DNA from: Comamonadaceae bacterium M7527
GTDB lineage: Bacteria; Pseudomonadota; Gammaproteobacteria; Burkholderiales; Burkholderiaceae_C
NCBI GenBank assembly: GCA_021044545.1
Contig: CP087990.1
Span: 2,301,301-2,365,300 of the forward strand
Reading direction: 5' to 3'
Length of the DNA stretch: 64,000 nt
Positions 27,766 through 37,412 of this stretch are shown here, piece by piece. The stretch's first letter is position 1, and each line of letters opens with the position of its first letter. Under the pieces are notes generated by a model. It was not told where the DNA came from. It saw nothing but the letters and a program-made list of their open reading frames with translations, and did not search any database. The position numbers and the translations under genes were made by a program.

Positions 27766-28911
27766 ATGAAATTTGTAGACGAAGCCACGATTGATATTGC
27801 CGCCGGTGATGGGGGCAATGGCTGTGCTTCGTTCCGCCACGAGAAGTACAAGGAGTTTGGCGGCCCCGACGGGGGCGACGGCGGCAGAGGTGGACACGTG
27901 TTCGCTATTGCCGACGTAGCACTCAATACATTGGTTGATTTTCGATTCGCCAGGCGCTTTGAGGGCAAGCGCGGTGAGCACGGCATGGGTTCAGACCTGT
28001 TTGGCGCAAAGGGCGACGACGTGGTGCTCAAAATGCCTGTGGGCACCATCATCACAGACGCGGAAACCGGCGAGGTGTTGCATGAGTTGCTGGTGCCAGG
28101 TGAAAAGATTGTGTTGGCCAAGGGTGGTGACGGTGGTTTTGGCAACCTGCACTACAAAAGCTCGACCAACCGTGCGCCACGCCAAAAAACATTGGGCTAC
28201 GAGGGCGAGCGCCTAACCGTCAAGTTGGAGCTTAAAGTGCTGGCAGACGTGGGTTTGCTGGGCATGCCCAATGCGGGCAAGTCCACACTGATTGCTGCGG
28301 TCTCGAATGCGCGCCCCAAAATTGCAGATTATCCGTTTACAACGCTGCACCCCAACTTAGGGGTGGTGCGCGTGGCCCCCGAGAAAAGTTTTGTCATTGC
28401 AGACGTGCCAGGCCTTATTGAGGGCGCGGCTGAGGGCGCGGGTCTGGGCCACCAGTTTTTGCGGCATTTGCAGCGTACGCGCTTGCTGTTGCATGTGGTG
28501 GATATGGCACCGTTTGACGAGGCGGTTGACCCAGTCGCGCAAGCCAAAGCCATTGTGGGCGAGCTTAAAAAATACGACAAGGACTTGTACAACAAGCCTC
28601 GCTGGTTGGTCCTGAACAAGTTGGATATGGTGGCGGCTGACAAGCGCGAAGCGTTGGTGGCTGATTTTGTCAAACGCATGAAGCACAAAGGCCCTGTGTT
28701 TGAAATCTCAGCGCTCACGCGTGAGGGCTGTGAAACACTAATGCTCAAAGTGTTTGAGCATGTGGCCAAGGTGGCCAAAGCCGAGCAGCCGCCAGTGCAA
28801 GCTGACCCACGTTTTGAGACCAAGTCAGACGGCTCTTTTGCGCCTTTGGCCACTGAGCTGTCTAAAGAGTTGCCAGATCACTTGGCAGATGATCCACGCT
28901 TTAGTCGCTAA
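27766..28911 (+). CDS. obgE: GTPase ObgE/CgtA
   Basis: 381 residues. Obg domain with Gly-rich loops (DGGNGCASFRHEKYKEFGGP, GGDGGRGGHV) at 1-158, then the G domain: GMPNAGKSTLIAAVSNA (G1), YPFTTLHPNLGVV (G2), DVPGLIEGAAEGAGLG (G3), LNKLDM (G4). It acts in 50S subunit assembly and the stringent response. The short acidic C-terminus (ELPDHLADDPRFSR) is that of the proteobacterial form. Position downstream of rplU-rpmA is conserved. Confidence 0.97.
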   Translation: MKFVDEATIDIAAGDGGNGCASFRHEKYKEFGGPDGGDGGRGGHVFAIADVALNTLVDFRFARRFEGKRGEHGMGSDLFGAKGDDVVLKMPVGTIITDAETGEVLHELLVPGEKIVLAKGGDGGFGNLHYKSSTNRAPRQKTLGYEGERLTVKLELKVLADVGLLGMPNAGKSTLIAAVSNARPKIADYPFTTLHPNLGVVRVAPEKSFVIADVPGLIEGAAEGAGLGHQFLRHLQRTRLLLHVVDMAPFDEAVDPVAQAKAIVGELKKYDKDLYNKPRWLVLNKLDMVAADKREALVADFVKRMKHKGPVFEISALTREGCETLMLKVFEHVAKVAKAEQPPVQADPRFETKSDGSFAPLATELSKELPDHLADDPRFSR

Positions 28912-28932
28912 ACAATCGACCCGTAACAAGCT

Positions 28933-30141
28933 ATGTCCGCCACACCAATTGGCAATTTGACTCAAACGCCAGCGCAGTGCGCGGTGTTGGCGAACGCAAA
29001 ACGCGTCGTGGTGAAGGTGGGCTCCAGCCTGGTCACCAACGAGGGGCGGGGTCTGGACGCCGATGCCATTGAGCATTGGGCCAGGCAGTTGGCCGTCCTG
29101 GTGGCTGACGGGCGAGAAGTCATCATGGTCAGCAGCGGCGCTATTGCAGAGGGCATGAAGCGCTTAGGCTGGGCCACACGTCCTCGTGAGGTGCACGAGC
29201 TGCAAGCCGCTGCTGCAGTGGGGCAAATGGGCCTGATTCACATGTACGAGAGCAAGCTGCGCGCCTTTGGTGTGGGCAGCGCCCAAGTACTGTTGACACA
29301 CGGCGACCTGGCCGACCGTGAGCGCTATCTCAACGCCAGAACCACGCTCACCACATTGTTAGACCTTGGTGTTGTGCCAGTGATCAACGAAAACGATACC
29401 GTGGTCAATGACGAGATCAAGGTAGGCGATAACGACACCTTGGGCGCTTTGGTGGCCAACCTGGTTGTGGCCGATGCGCTCATTATCTTGACGGATCAAG
29501 TTGGCTTGTACACAGCTGATCCCAGACACAACCCACAAGCGCAATTTGTAAACGTGGCTCGCGCTGGTGATGCCGCGCTTGAGTCCATGGCCGGTGGCGC
29601 TGGCTCGCTCATTGGCAAGGGCGGCATGATCACCAAGGTATTGGCGGCCAAACGCGCCGCCTCGTCAGGTGCCAGCACCGTGATTGCCTCCGGCCATGAG
29701 CCCGATGTGCTGGTGCGCTTGTGTCGGGGTGAGGCGATTGGCACATGGCTGATGGCCCAGACGGGTAAACACCAGGCGCGCAAGCGCTGGATGGCAGACC
29801 AGTTGCAGTTGCGTGGCGCAGTGGTGATTGACGATGGCGCGGTTGAAAAAGTCGCACTACAGGGCAAGAGCTTGTTGCCCATAGGCATGACGGCTGTACA
29901 AGGTGATTTTTCACGCGGTGATGTCATTGCCGTGCTCAATACAGCAGGCCAGGAAATAGCAAGAGGCTTGGCCAATTACGCCAGCTTGGAGGCGCGTTTG
30001 TTGTGCAAAAAGTCGTCGGCCCAGTTTGAGCAATTGCTGGGCTACGCTGCCGAACCTGAAATGGTGCACAGAACCAACCTGGTGCTGACCAATGTGGATG
30101 CAGGGTCTGCTGCCTTGGCGGGTGCAACGCTGGGCGCCTGA
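28933..30141 (+). CDS. proB: Glutamate 5-kinase
   Basis: 402 residues. First step of proline synthesis. Amino-acid kinase domain: RVVVKVGSSLVTNEGRGLDA, VSSGAIAEGMKRLGW, AAVGQMGLIHMYE, PVINENDTVVNDEIKVGDND (feedback region) and GKGGMITKVLAAKRAASSG. C-terminal PUA domain at about 300-380 (GAVVIDDGAVEKVALQGKS). It is 21 bases downstream of obgE. Confidence 0.97.
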   Translation: MSATPIGNLTQTPAQCAVLANAKRVVVKVGSSLVTNEGRGLDADAIEHWARQLAVLVADGREVIMVSSGAIAEGMKRLGWATRPREVHELQAAAAVGQMGLIHMYESKLRAFGVGSAQVLLTHGDLADRERYLNARTTLTTLLDLGVVPVINENDTVVNDEIKVGDNDTLGALVANLVVADALIILTDQVGLYTADPRHNPQAQFVNVARAGDAALESMAGGAGSLIGKGGMITKVLAAKRAASSGASTVIASGHEPDVLVRLCRGEAIGTWLMAQTGKHQARKRWMADQLQLRGAVVIDDGAVEKVALQGKSLLPIGMTAVQGDFSRGDVIAVLNTAGQEIARGLANYASLEARLLCKKSSAQFEQLLGYAAEPEMVHRTNLVLTNVDAGSAALAGATLGA

Positions 30142-30172
30142 GTCTCCAAGTTTGAGTGTCGGTTAGAGCGCG

Positions 30173-30688
30173 TCAGTAGGGTTTGCTGGCGTCTCGCAGC
30201 CGTTTGACGATTTGCTCAGCGGAGCCCCATACGATGCGCACATCGCAAAAGCCGTCGTTGGCTAAGGCCTGCGCATAGCGTGAGCTGGCGTGGCGCACCG
30301 CTGTCCACTGGGCATCGCCAAGTTCGCGCCAGCCGCTGTCTTTGCGCCAGCTGGCGTAAACCTTTACCTCGCGGGTATCGCAGCGCACACCTTCGTACAA
30401 CACATTCATGGCACCGCTGGGGCTTTGGGCAACCACCACATAGCGCACCACCTTGTCAGGCCCTACCGCGACTGTGGCGGGCGCTATGCCATAGCTCAGG
30501 CGCGACGAGCGTGATGGGTTGTCTATAGGTATCAGGCCGTCAAGCTCAAAGTGGGCAGGCGGTGTTTGCGCCTGTTCCTGCCACGGTGGTGGCTCTTCAA
30601 AGTTGTTGTTTTGTGCTGAAACTGCAACACTGGCCAGTGCGCCTATCAGCGCCACAACAAGCCTGAACAATTGATTGCGTGATTGCAT
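30173..30688 (-). CDS. CNP1-like family protein, exported
   Basis: 171 residues from ATG 30688. Signal peptide of about 25 residues (LVVALIGALASVAVSAQ). The mature part has WTAVRHASSRYAQALAND and the YEGVRCDTREVKVYAS segment that define the CNP1-like family, named after a Neisseria outer-membrane-associated protein; function unknown. Two cysteines (RCDTRE, FCDVRIV) may form a disulphide. Its position between proB and rppH is conserved in Burkholderiales. Confidence 0.85.
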   Translation of the reverse strand: MQSRNQLFRLVVALIGALASVAVSAQNNNFEEPPPWQEQAQTPPAHFELDGLIPIDNPSRSSRLSYGIAPATVAVGPDKVVRYVVVAQSPSGAMNVLYEGVRCDTREVKVYASWRKDSGWRELGDAQWTAVRHASSRYAQALANDGFCDVRIVWGSAEQIVKRLRDASKPY

Positions 30689-30707
30689 ATGCGGTGAACC
30701 CGTTGCT

Positions 30708-31352
30708 TTATGTGGGGCTGTCTGTATCTGGGTTGGGGTGACCGGGGTCTGGGTCAAAGCTGGCGCCTGGCGGTAAGTCCATGGTGTGGTTGGCCAGGCC
30801 AAAGCCACGACGCACGGGTGCCTCGCGCGCGCTGTCGTTGTTGCGAGCGCCGCCACGCAAAAAACGATTGCGTGCATCGGCCTTTGGTACAAATCTGGCC
30901 AGCTCAGTGAGCGCCATTTCGTATACGCCACGCTTGAATGCCACGACCACGTCAAGTGGTACCCAATAGTCGTTCCAGCGCCATGCGTCAAACTCTGGGT
31001 GGTTGGTCGCGCGCAGGTTGAGGTCACCGTCGCGTCCGGTCAGACGCAGCAAGTACCAAATTTGTTTCTGGCCCTTGTAGTGGCCGCGCGACTCGCGCCT
31101 TATGAATCTGTCAGGCACCTCGTAGCGCAACCAATCACGTGTTCGAGCAACAATGCTGACATGCTCGGGCAGCAGCCCCACTTCCTCATGCAACTCGCGA
31201 AACATCGCTTGTTCTGGCGACTCACCACGGTCTATGCCGCCTTGCGGGAATTGCCAAGAGTGGGTGCGTATGCGCTTACCCCAAAACACTTGATTTTTTT
31301 GGTTGAGCAGAATGATGCCGACATTGGGCCTGAAGCCTTCTCGGTCGAGCAT
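30708..31352 (-). CDS. rppH: RNA pyrophosphohydrolase
   Basis: 214 residues from ATG 31352. Converts 5'-triphosphate mRNA ends to monophosphate, which stimulates RNase E. MLDREGFRPNVGIILLNQKN, then the Nudix box GGIDRGESPEQAMFRELHEE-VGL, and KGQKQIWYLLRL and EFDAWRWNDYW are complete. The Pro/Asp-rich C-terminal 50 residues are poorly conserved. It is divergent from proS with 100 bases between the starts, and followed by the CNP1-like gene after 19 bases. Confidence 0.96.
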   Translation of the reverse strand: MLDREGFRPNVGIILLNQKNQVFWGKRIRTHSWQFPQGGIDRGESPEQAMFRELHEEVGLLPEHVSIVARTRDWLRYEVPDRFIRRESRGHYKGQKQIWYLLRLTGRDGDLNLRATNHPEFDAWRWNDYWVPLDVVVAFKRGVYEMALTELARFVPKADARNRFLRGGARNNDSAREAPVRRGFGLANHTMDLPPGASFDPDPGHPNPDTDSPT

Positions 31353-31452
31353 AATAAACCTCAATTATTTGTTGGAGCCATTATGCACTGCCGTTGCCAC
31401 TTGCGACGGTTTTGCTGGCTTTGGCCTGTTACAAGCGCACACCAGAGTAGTT

Positions 31453-33198
31453 ATGAAAGCCAGTCAATTTTTAATCTCCACCCTCAAAGAGGCGCCAGCT
31501 GATGCCGAGGTGGTGAGCCATCAACTCATGACCCGTGCGGGCATGATTAAAAAAGTTGGTGCTGGCATTTACACCTACATGCCCATGGGCTTGCGTGTGA
31601 TTCACAAGGTGACCAATATTGTGCGTGAGGAGATGAACCGCGCAGGCGCCGTTGAGCTCGCTATGCCAGTGATTCAGCCTGCAGAGTTGTGGGCAGAGAC
31701 CAAACGCTTTGACACCATGGGGCCAGAGCTGCTGCGTATCAAAGACCGGCACGGTCGTGACTTTGTGGTGCAGCCCACCAGCGAAGAGGTGATTACAGAC
31801 GTTGCCCGCGCCGAGTTTCGTTCTTACAAGCAATTGCCGAAAAACTTGTACCAGATTCAAACCAAGTTCAGGGACGAGCGCCGTCCCAGGTTTGGTTTGA
31901 TGCGTGGGCGTGAGTTCATCATGAAAGATGCCTACAGCTTTGACCGCGATGCAGATGCAGCCAAAGCAAGCTACCAAGTCATGGCAACGGCCTACCGCGC
32001 CATTTTTGACCGCTTTGGCTTGACCTACCGCGCCGTTGCGGCCGACAGCGGCGCTATTGGCGGCGACTTGTCCGAAGAGTTTCAGGTCATTGCTGCTACT
32101 GGCGAAGACGCCATCGTGTACTGCCCTGACAGCGAGTACGCGGCCAATATGGAAAAAGCGCACGCCCTGGCCCCAACAGGCACTGCGCCCGCAGCCACCA
32201 AAGCAATGGCTTGTACGCCCACGCCCAATGCCAGCACTTGCGCTGACGTGGCCAAGTTGCTGAACTTGCCTTTGCGTGCAACGGTGAAGTCATTGGTGTT
32301 GGCTACAGAGCCTTTGCTGGAGGACGGCAGCACTGGGCCTGTGCAAGTGTGGCTGCTACTGCTGCGCGGCGACCACGACATGAACGAAGTGAAAGTGGGC
32401 AAGCTCGCGCAGTTTTCCAACGGCTTTAGATTTGCCACCACTGAAGAAATTGAAGACCACTTTGGCTGCAAACCCGGCTACTTGGGACCTATCAACACCG
32501 TTAAACCCGTTGCGTTGTTGGTGGACCTTGAAGTGGCCGTCATGAGCGACTGGGTGTGCGGTGCCAACCAGCCAGACCACCACATGACAGGCGTGAACTG
32601 GGGCCGCGACATTGAGCTACCCGCTGCAGTAGCCGACATTCGCAATGTTGTGGCTGGTGACAAGTCACCAGACGGCAAGGGCGAGTTGGCCATAGAGCGC
32701 GGCATTGAAGTGGGCCACATTTTTTACTTGGGTAACAAATATTCCAAGGCCATGGATGCGACTTTCCTGGACAACAACGGCAAGCCAGCTCACTTCGAAA
32801 TGGGCTGCTACGGTATTGGTGTGACGCGTTTGCCAGCAGCTGCTGTCGAGCAAAACCACGACGAGCGCGGCATGATTTGGCCAGATGCCATTGCGCCGTT
32901 TACCTTGGTGATTTGCCCTATCAACATGGACAGAAGCGAGCTGGTAAAAGAGACCGCTTACAAGCTCTACAACGAGTTGCTTGGCGCTGGTGTGGATGTG
33001 ATGCTGGACGACAGGGGAGAGCGCCCAGGTGCCATGCTGGCCGACTGGGAGCTTATTGGCGTGCCTCACCGCGTGGTGCTGGGCGACCGTGGTCTGCAAG
33101 CCGGTGAGGTGGAATACCAACAACGCCGCGATACAGAGTCAACCAGGTTGCCAATAGACGGCTTGGCGCAGGCGTTGCTGGCAAAGCTTGGCCACTAA
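31453..33198 (+). CDS. proS: Prolyl-tRNA synthetase
   Basis: 581 residues from ATG 31453 (the frame is open to 31303 without similarity). Bacterial-type ProRS: motif 1 around GLRVIHKVTNIVREEM, VQPTSEEVITDVARAEFRSY with KNLYQIQTKFRDERRPRFGL (motif 2), INS editing domain at about 225-400, motif 3 GCYGIGVTRLPAAAVEQNHD, then the anticodon-binding domain. The INS domain hydrolyses Ala-tRNA(Pro). Confidence 0.97.
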   Translation: MKASQFLISTLKEAPADAEVVSHQLMTRAGMIKKVGAGIYTYMPMGLRVIHKVTNIVREEMNRAGAVELAMPVIQPAELWAETKRFDTMGPELLRIKDRHGRDFVVQPTSEEVITDVARAEFRSYKQLPKNLYQIQTKFRDERRPRFGLMRGREFIMKDAYSFDRDADAAKASYQVMATAYRAIFDRFGLTYRAVAADSGAIGGDLSEEFQVIAATGEDAIVYCPDSEYAANMEKAHALAPTGTAPAATKAMACTPTPNASTCADVAKLLNLPLRATVKSLVLATEPLLEDGSTGPVQVWLLLLRGDHDMNEVKVGKLAQFSNGFRFATTEEIEDHFGCKPGYLGPINTVKPVALLVDLEVAVMSDWVCGANQPDHHMTGVNWGRDIELPAAVADIRNVVAGDKSPDGKGELAIERGIEVGHIFYLGNKYSKAMDATFLDNNGKPAHFEMGCYGIGVTRLPAAAVEQNHDERGMIWPDAIAPFTLVICPINMDRSELVKETAYKLYNELLGAGVDVMLDDRGERPGAMLADWELIGVPHRVVLGDRGLQAGEVEYQQRRDTESTRLPIDGLAQALLAKLGH

Positions 33199-33242
33199 GT
33201 TGCCTGCATACCGCGCTTCACTGTCCAACAGGTCGTGCAATC

Positions 33243-33269
33243 AATAAGTAGTGTGATAAATAAGTAGTG
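33243..33269. repeat. 11-bp direct repeat after proS
   Basis: AATAAGTAGTG at 33243-33253 and 33259-33269, a 16-base period. Too short to assign to a mobile element. Confidence 0.6.
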
Positions 33270-33288
33270 CTGCAAAAAGGTAGCGCAA

Positions 33289-33317
33289 CAAAAAAGCCAC
33301 CCTGGGGTGGCTTTTTT
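33289..33317. terminator. Bidirectional terminator between proS and grxD
   Basis: GCCACC (33296-33301) pairs with GGTGGC (33306-33311) around a four-base loop, flanked by seven A and six T, so it serves both converging genes. Confidence 0.9.
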
Positions 33318-33336
33318 GCATTTGAGGTGTCTTGGC

Positions 33337-33663
33337 TTAAGAAGCTGCGCCGCCGAACAGCTGTTGCATTTCACCAGACTCGTACATCTCCATCATGATG
33401 TCCGAGCCGCCTATGAACTCGCCTTTAACGTACAGCTGCGGAATCGTAGGCCACTGGCTGTAGTCCTTGATACCTTGGCGCACAACGGGGTCCTCGAGTA
33501 CGTTCACAGTTTTGAGCGCCTTGGTGTCTACACCGCAGGCCTTCAAAATTTGCACGGCACGACCAGAGAAGCCACATTGCGGAAAGCTGGCGGTTCCCTT
33601 CATGAACAAGACCACGTCGTTGCTTTTTACCAATTGGTCAATTTGTTGCTGGGCGTCGCTCAT
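33337..33663 (-). CDS. grxD: Monothiol glutaredoxin, Grx4 family
   Basis: 108 residues. The active site is CGFS in SFPQCGFSGRAVQIL, with the conserved upstream lysine VVLFMKGT, the WPTIPQLYVKGEFIGGSDIM motif for glutathione binding, and a C-terminal MYESGEMQQL helix. CGFS glutaredoxins carry a glutathione-ligated [2Fe-2S] cluster and act in iron-sulphur trafficking rather than disulphide reduction. Confidence 0.97.
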   Translation of the reverse strand: MSDAQQQIDQLVKSNDVVLFMKGTASFPQCGFSGRAVQILKACGVDTKALKTVNVLEDPVVRQGIKDYSQWPTIPQLYVKGEFIGGSDIMMEMYESGEMQQLFGGAAS

Positions 33664-33759
33664 ATTTCTCTCCGGTCAAAAAAAGTGTGTCGCGCTGTGC
33701 GATTGGAATAGCTGACATTATTCCACGCCAAGGCGTCATTGGCACTGGCTGCATGCGAA

Positions 33760-34593
33760 TTACACCCACTGCCCGCCAGTGCATCGAATATGCCCGCCTA
33801 AATCCTGGCGGTGCTGCACGTTGGTAAAGCCCGCCAGCTGCAGCAGCTGGCCCACCGCCTGGGATTGATTCCAGCCATGCTCCAGCAGCAGCCATGCATT
33901 GGGCTGCAGGTGTTGCGCAGCGGTTTGTGTGATGTGGCGTATGTCCTTCAGGCCGTCTGTGCCACTGGTGAGTGCGGATTGGGGCTCAAACTGCAGCTGT
34001 GCCATGTGCGGGTCGTCCAGCTCTATGTAGGGCGGGTTACTCACTATCAGGCTAAAGCGTTGTTGTCCAAGGGCCTGCAGCCAGTTGCTGTGCAGCCACT
34101 GTACGGCCAAGCCCAGTTGTGCGCCATTGTGTTGGGCCACCGCCAGGGCCTGCTCGCTGCTGTCTAGTGCCGTCACTTGCGCGCTGGGCGCGTTGGCTTT
34201 GATGGCCAGGGCAATTGCGCCGCTGCCAGTGCCCAAGTCCAATACTGTTGGCGCGTTAGTGGGCGCATGTAGCACTATGTCTAGTGCCCATTGCACCAAG
34301 GTTTCGGTGTCTGGTCTGGGTACCAGCACGGCAGGAGATACGGCAAGCGTCAGGCCAAAAAACTCTTTTTCTCCCACCAAGTAGGCGAGTGGTTGGCCTT
34401 GGGCCCTGGCGTGCACCAGCTGCTCAAAGTGTTGCCATTGCGCAGGCGACATAACGTGGTCGTCATGCGCTATGAGCCAGGCGCGGTCTTGCTGCTGGCG
34501 GCCAAGCGCGTGCAGTGCCAGCAACTGGGCGTCCAGGCGGTCTAGCTGTTGCGTGCTGGCAAATGCCAGTGCCTGCGCAATCGTGTGGCTCAT
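33760..34593 (-). CDS. prmC: Release factor glutamine methyltransferase
   Basis: 277 residues from ATG 34593, five bases after prfA ends. N-terminal helical domain, then a SAM-dependent Rossmann domain: VLDLGTGSGAIALAIKANAP (motif I) and the catalytic SNPPYIE. PrmC methylates the GGQ glutamine of release factors RF1 and RF2. The conserved FFGLTLAVSPAVLVPRPDTE segment is present. Coupling to prfA fits. Confidence 0.96.
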   Translation of the reverse strand: MSHTIAQALAFASTQQLDRLDAQLLALHALGRQQQDRAWLIAHDDHVMSPAQWQHFEQLVHARAQGQPLAYLVGEKEFFGLTLAVSPAVLVPRPDTETLVQWALDIVLHAPTNAPTVLDLGTGSGAIALAIKANAPSAQVTALDSSEQALAVAQHNGAQLGLAVQWLHSNWLQALGQQRFSLIVSNPPYIELDDPHMAQLQFEPQSALTSGTDGLKDIRHITQTAAQHLQPNAWLLLEHGWNQSQAVGQLLQLAGFTNVQHRQDLGGHIRCTGGQWV

Positions 34594-34597
34594 ACGC

Positions 34598-35686
34598 TTA
34601 GCTATTGCTGGCGTTTTCCAGCTCGGCCATCTGCTGTGCGCCTCGCGCCAGTTGCAGCTGGTGTACCACGTCGCCCAAATCGCCCTCCATGGCCTGGGCC
34701 AGTTTGTACAAGGTGAGGTTGATGCGGTGGTCTGTGATACGCCCTTGCGGGTAGTTGTAGGTGCGTATGCGGTCAGATCGGTCACCACTGCCAATGAGGC
34801 CCTTGCGCTGCGCTGCTTCCTTGGCTTCGCGCACGCTGCGTTCGGCCTCGGCAATACGTGCGACCAGCACTTGCATGGCCTTGGCTTTGTTGCGGTGCTG
34901 GCTGCGGTCGTCCTGGCATTCGGCTACCGTACCCGTAGGTATGTGGGTGATACGCACGGCTGAGTCTGTTTTGTTGATGTGCTGGCCGCCTGCACCGCTG
35001 GCGCGGTAGGTGTCTATGCGCAAGTCTGCTGGATTGAGCTGTACGGCCTGGGTCTCGTCTGGCTCTGGCATCACGGCTACCGTGCAAGCGCTGGTATGTA
35101 TGCGGCCTTGCGTCTCTGTTGCTGGTACCCGCTGTACACGGTGTCCACCTGACTCAAAGCGCAAGAGACCGTAGGCGTTCTTGCCAATAATGCGCATCAC
35201 CACCTCTTTGTAGCCACCCAGTTCAGACTCGGATTCGCTGATCAGCTCCATGCGCAGCCCAGCGGACTCGCAGTAGCGTGTATACATGCGCAGCAAGTCG
35301 CCAGCAAACAAGGCCGACTCGTCACCGCCGGTGCCTGCGCGAATCTCGATAAAGCAATTGCGCTCGTCGTCAGGGTCTTTGGGCAGTAACAGCGTTTGCA
35401 GCTGCTCGTTGAGGCTTTGCATGTCGGCCTCGCATGCGGCAATTTCCTCTTCCGCCATAGCCGCCATATCGGGGTCGCCCAGCATGTCGCGCGCACCGGC
35501 TTGGTCTGCCTCGCGTTGTTGGTATTGCTTGTACAAAGCCACCAGTTCAGACAGCTCGGTGTGCTCTTTGCTCAATGCTCTAAAGCGATCCATATTGGCC
35601 ACCACGTCTGGGGCACTGAGCAGCGCGTCTAGTTCTTCAAGACGCCAGGTTTGGCGCTCAAGTGTTTGCTGGACAAAGGGTTTCAT
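34598..35686 (-). CDS. prfA: Peptide chain release factor 1
   Basis: 362 residues. RF1 recognises UAA and UAG. GGQ motif in SGAGGQHINKTDSAVRITHI, and RIRTYNYPQGRITDHRINLT near the C-terminus. The anticodon-like tripeptide region follows the RF1 pattern (RVPATETQGRIHTSACTVAV). It lies between hemA and prmC, the common hemA-prfA-prmC order. Confidence 0.97.
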   Translation of the reverse strand: MKPFVQQTLERQTWRLEELDALLSAPDVVANMDRFRALSKEHTELSELVALYKQYQQREADQAGARDMLGDPDMAAMAEEEIAACEADMQSLNEQLQTLLLPKDPDDERNCFIEIRAGTGGDESALFAGDLLRMYTRYCESAGLRMELISESESELGGYKEVVMRIIGKNAYGLLRFESGGHRVQRVPATETQGRIHTSACTVAVMPEPDETQAVQLNPADLRIDTYRASGAGGQHINKTDSAVRITHIPTGTVAECQDDRSQHRNKAKAMQVLVARIAEAERSVREAKEAAQRKGLIGSGDRSDRIRTYNYPQGRITDHRINLTLYKLAQAMEGDLGDVVHQLQLARGAQQMAELENASNS

Positions 35687-35787
35687 AGGCTGACGTATTG
35701 GTGTGGCTTGTGTGTAGGGTGTTGCGCGGTGGGCGTTGCCGGCAGGCTGCGCATGGGCGCAACAGCAATGGGGGCTTGTGGGCGCGG

Positions 35788-37056
35788 CTAACGCTGGCGA
35801 TCAGCGCCGCGCAAAAACAAGCGCTCTATGGCTTGCTGGCTGTTGCTGGCTTGCTCAGGGTCGCCAGACTGCAGCTCGGCCATAGCGCCGTGCAGCATTT
35901 TCTGGGTGAGGCCTTTGGCCAAAGCTTGCAAAGCTTGCTCGGGTGAGGCGCCTTTGGCCAATAGTTTGCGCGCGCGTGCCAGTTCAGTTTCGCGCCAAAA
36001 CCCAGCTTGCTGTTGCAAGGCTTGTATGGTGGGCACGCGGGTGCGTTGGTCCATCCACTGCATAAAGCCGCGCACGCCGTTGTCAATAATTGCCTCAGCT
36101 TGTGCTACGGCGGCTTGGCGGCTGTCGCGCCCAGTCTGTACCACGGCTGCCAGGTCGTCCACTGTGTACAGGTAGACGTCGTCCAAGGCTTTCACATCAG
36201 GCTCAATGTCACGCGGCACGGCCAAATCCACCATGAACATGGGCTTGTGGCGGCGCTTTTTGAGGGCACGCTCTACGGCGCCCAAGCCAATAAGCGGCAA
36301 GGTGCTGGCCGTGCAGCTGATCACCACGTCAAAGTCATGCAAACTGTCTGGCAAGTCAGACAAAGCCATGGTGGTGGCACCAAAGCGAGCCGCCAAGGAT
36401 TCACCTCGCTGTGCAGTGCGGTTGGTGATGACCATGCGTTTGGGTGACTTGGCGGCAAAGTGGGTGGCGGCCAGCTCTATCATGTCGCCAGCGCCTACAA
36501 ACAGCACGGACAAGTCTTTGATGTCTTCAAACAATTGGCTTGCCAGGCGTACGGCGGCTGCCGTCATGCTGATAGAGTGCGCGCCGATTTCGGTAACGGT
36601 ACGCACCTCTTTGGCCACAGCAAATGAGCGCTGAAACAGCTGGTGCAAGGTGGTGCCCAAGGCACCTGCAGATTCTGCAGCGCGCACGGCGTCTTTCATT
36701 TGGCCCAAGATTTGGGCCTCGCCCAACACCATACTGTCCAGGCCACAGGCCACGCGAAACGCGTGTCTGGCCACTTCACTGTCTTTGAGGGTGTAAGAAT
36801 GGCTGCGAAGGGTTTGAGTGGGCACGCCACCGGCATGGGCCAGCCAGTCCAGGCTGCGCTCAAGTGACTGCAGGTCACCAGAGCCGTAAATTTCGGTGCG
36901 GTTGCAAGTTGACAACAGCGTGGCCTCTGGCCCACCTGTCAGGGCCTCGCGCAAGCGTTGCACCGTGGGGGCCAGCTGGTCAGTGGCCACGGCAAAGCGA
37001 CCGCGCACATCCAGGGGCGCCGTTTCGTGGTTGATGCCAAGGGCCCAGACGGTCAT
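35788..37056 (-). CDS. hemA: Glutamyl-tRNA reductase
   Basis: 422 residues from ATG 37056 (MTVWALGINHETAPLDVRGR). First committed step of tetrapyrrole synthesis by the C5 pathway. Catalytic cysteine in LLSTCNRTEIYGSGD (about residue 50), NADPH-binding LFVGAGDMIELAATHFAAK, VISCTASTLPLIG, and PMFMVDLAVPRDIEPDVKAL. C-terminal dimerisation helices complete it. The Pro-Leu-Asp start region is the usual heme-sensitive N-terminus; regulated turnover is known in enterics only. Confidence 0.97.
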   Translation of the reverse strand: MTVWALGINHETAPLDVRGRFAVATDQLAPTVQRLREALTGGPEATLLSTCNRTEIYGSGDLQSLERSLDWLAHAGGVPTQTLRSHSYTLKDSEVARHAFRVACGLDSMVLGEAQILGQMKDAVRAAESAGALGTTLHQLFQRSFAVAKEVRTVTEIGAHSISMTAAAVRLASQLFEDIKDLSVLFVGAGDMIELAATHFAAKSPKRMVITNRTAQRGESLAARFGATTMALSDLPDSLHDFDVVISCTASTLPLIGLGAVERALKKRRHKPMFMVDLAVPRDIEPDVKALDDVYLYTVDDLAAVVQTGRDSRQAAVAQAEAIIDNGVRGFMQWMDQRTRVPTIQALQQQAGFWRETELARARKLLAKGASPEQALQALAKGLTQKMLHGAMAELQSGDPEQASNSQQAIERLFLRGADRQR

Positions 37057-37113
37057 TGCGACATTATAAAATCTATCTGCTGTGCGCACCGGCGCACCCA
37101 AAGGAGCCCTCGC

Positions 37114-37392
37114 TTGAACTGGCTGGACGCATTCGTACAAATTGCCTGGCATGTCGCCAATTTTTTGGCACCAGCCTTTGGCATGGCTTGCGTGCTTGGT
37201 GGTGCGTTGAAGCTGCGTGGTGCAGGTGTACCCAGTGCCAGCTTTGGGCGTGTTTGGGCCACCTTGTTTGGCTTGGGTGTGGCCGTCAGTGTGCTGGGCA
37301 TGGCACTCACTGGGCTGGATGGCGCCATGGCTACATATGCAGCCTTGGTGCTGGTGACTGGCGCGGCCAGTGCTTGGTTTGCCAAGGCTTAG
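37114..37392 (+). CDS. Small membrane protein of unknown function
   Basis: 92 residues from a TTG at 37114 with a good AAGGAG ribosome site eight bases before it; no ATG is available until far inside. Three hydrophobic segments (about 7-29, 39-60 and 68-90), for example VANFLAPAFGMACVLGG and TYAALVLVTGAASAWF. No family recognised. It is divergent from hemA and convergent with ugpQ. Confidence 0.65.
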   Translation: MNWLDAFVQIAWHVANFLAPAFGMACVLGGALKLRGAGVPSASFGRVWATLFGLGVAVSVLGMALTGLDGAMATYAALVLVTGAASAWFAKA

Positions 37393-37412
37393 TTGGCTGT
37401 TTGTGCCCTGAT

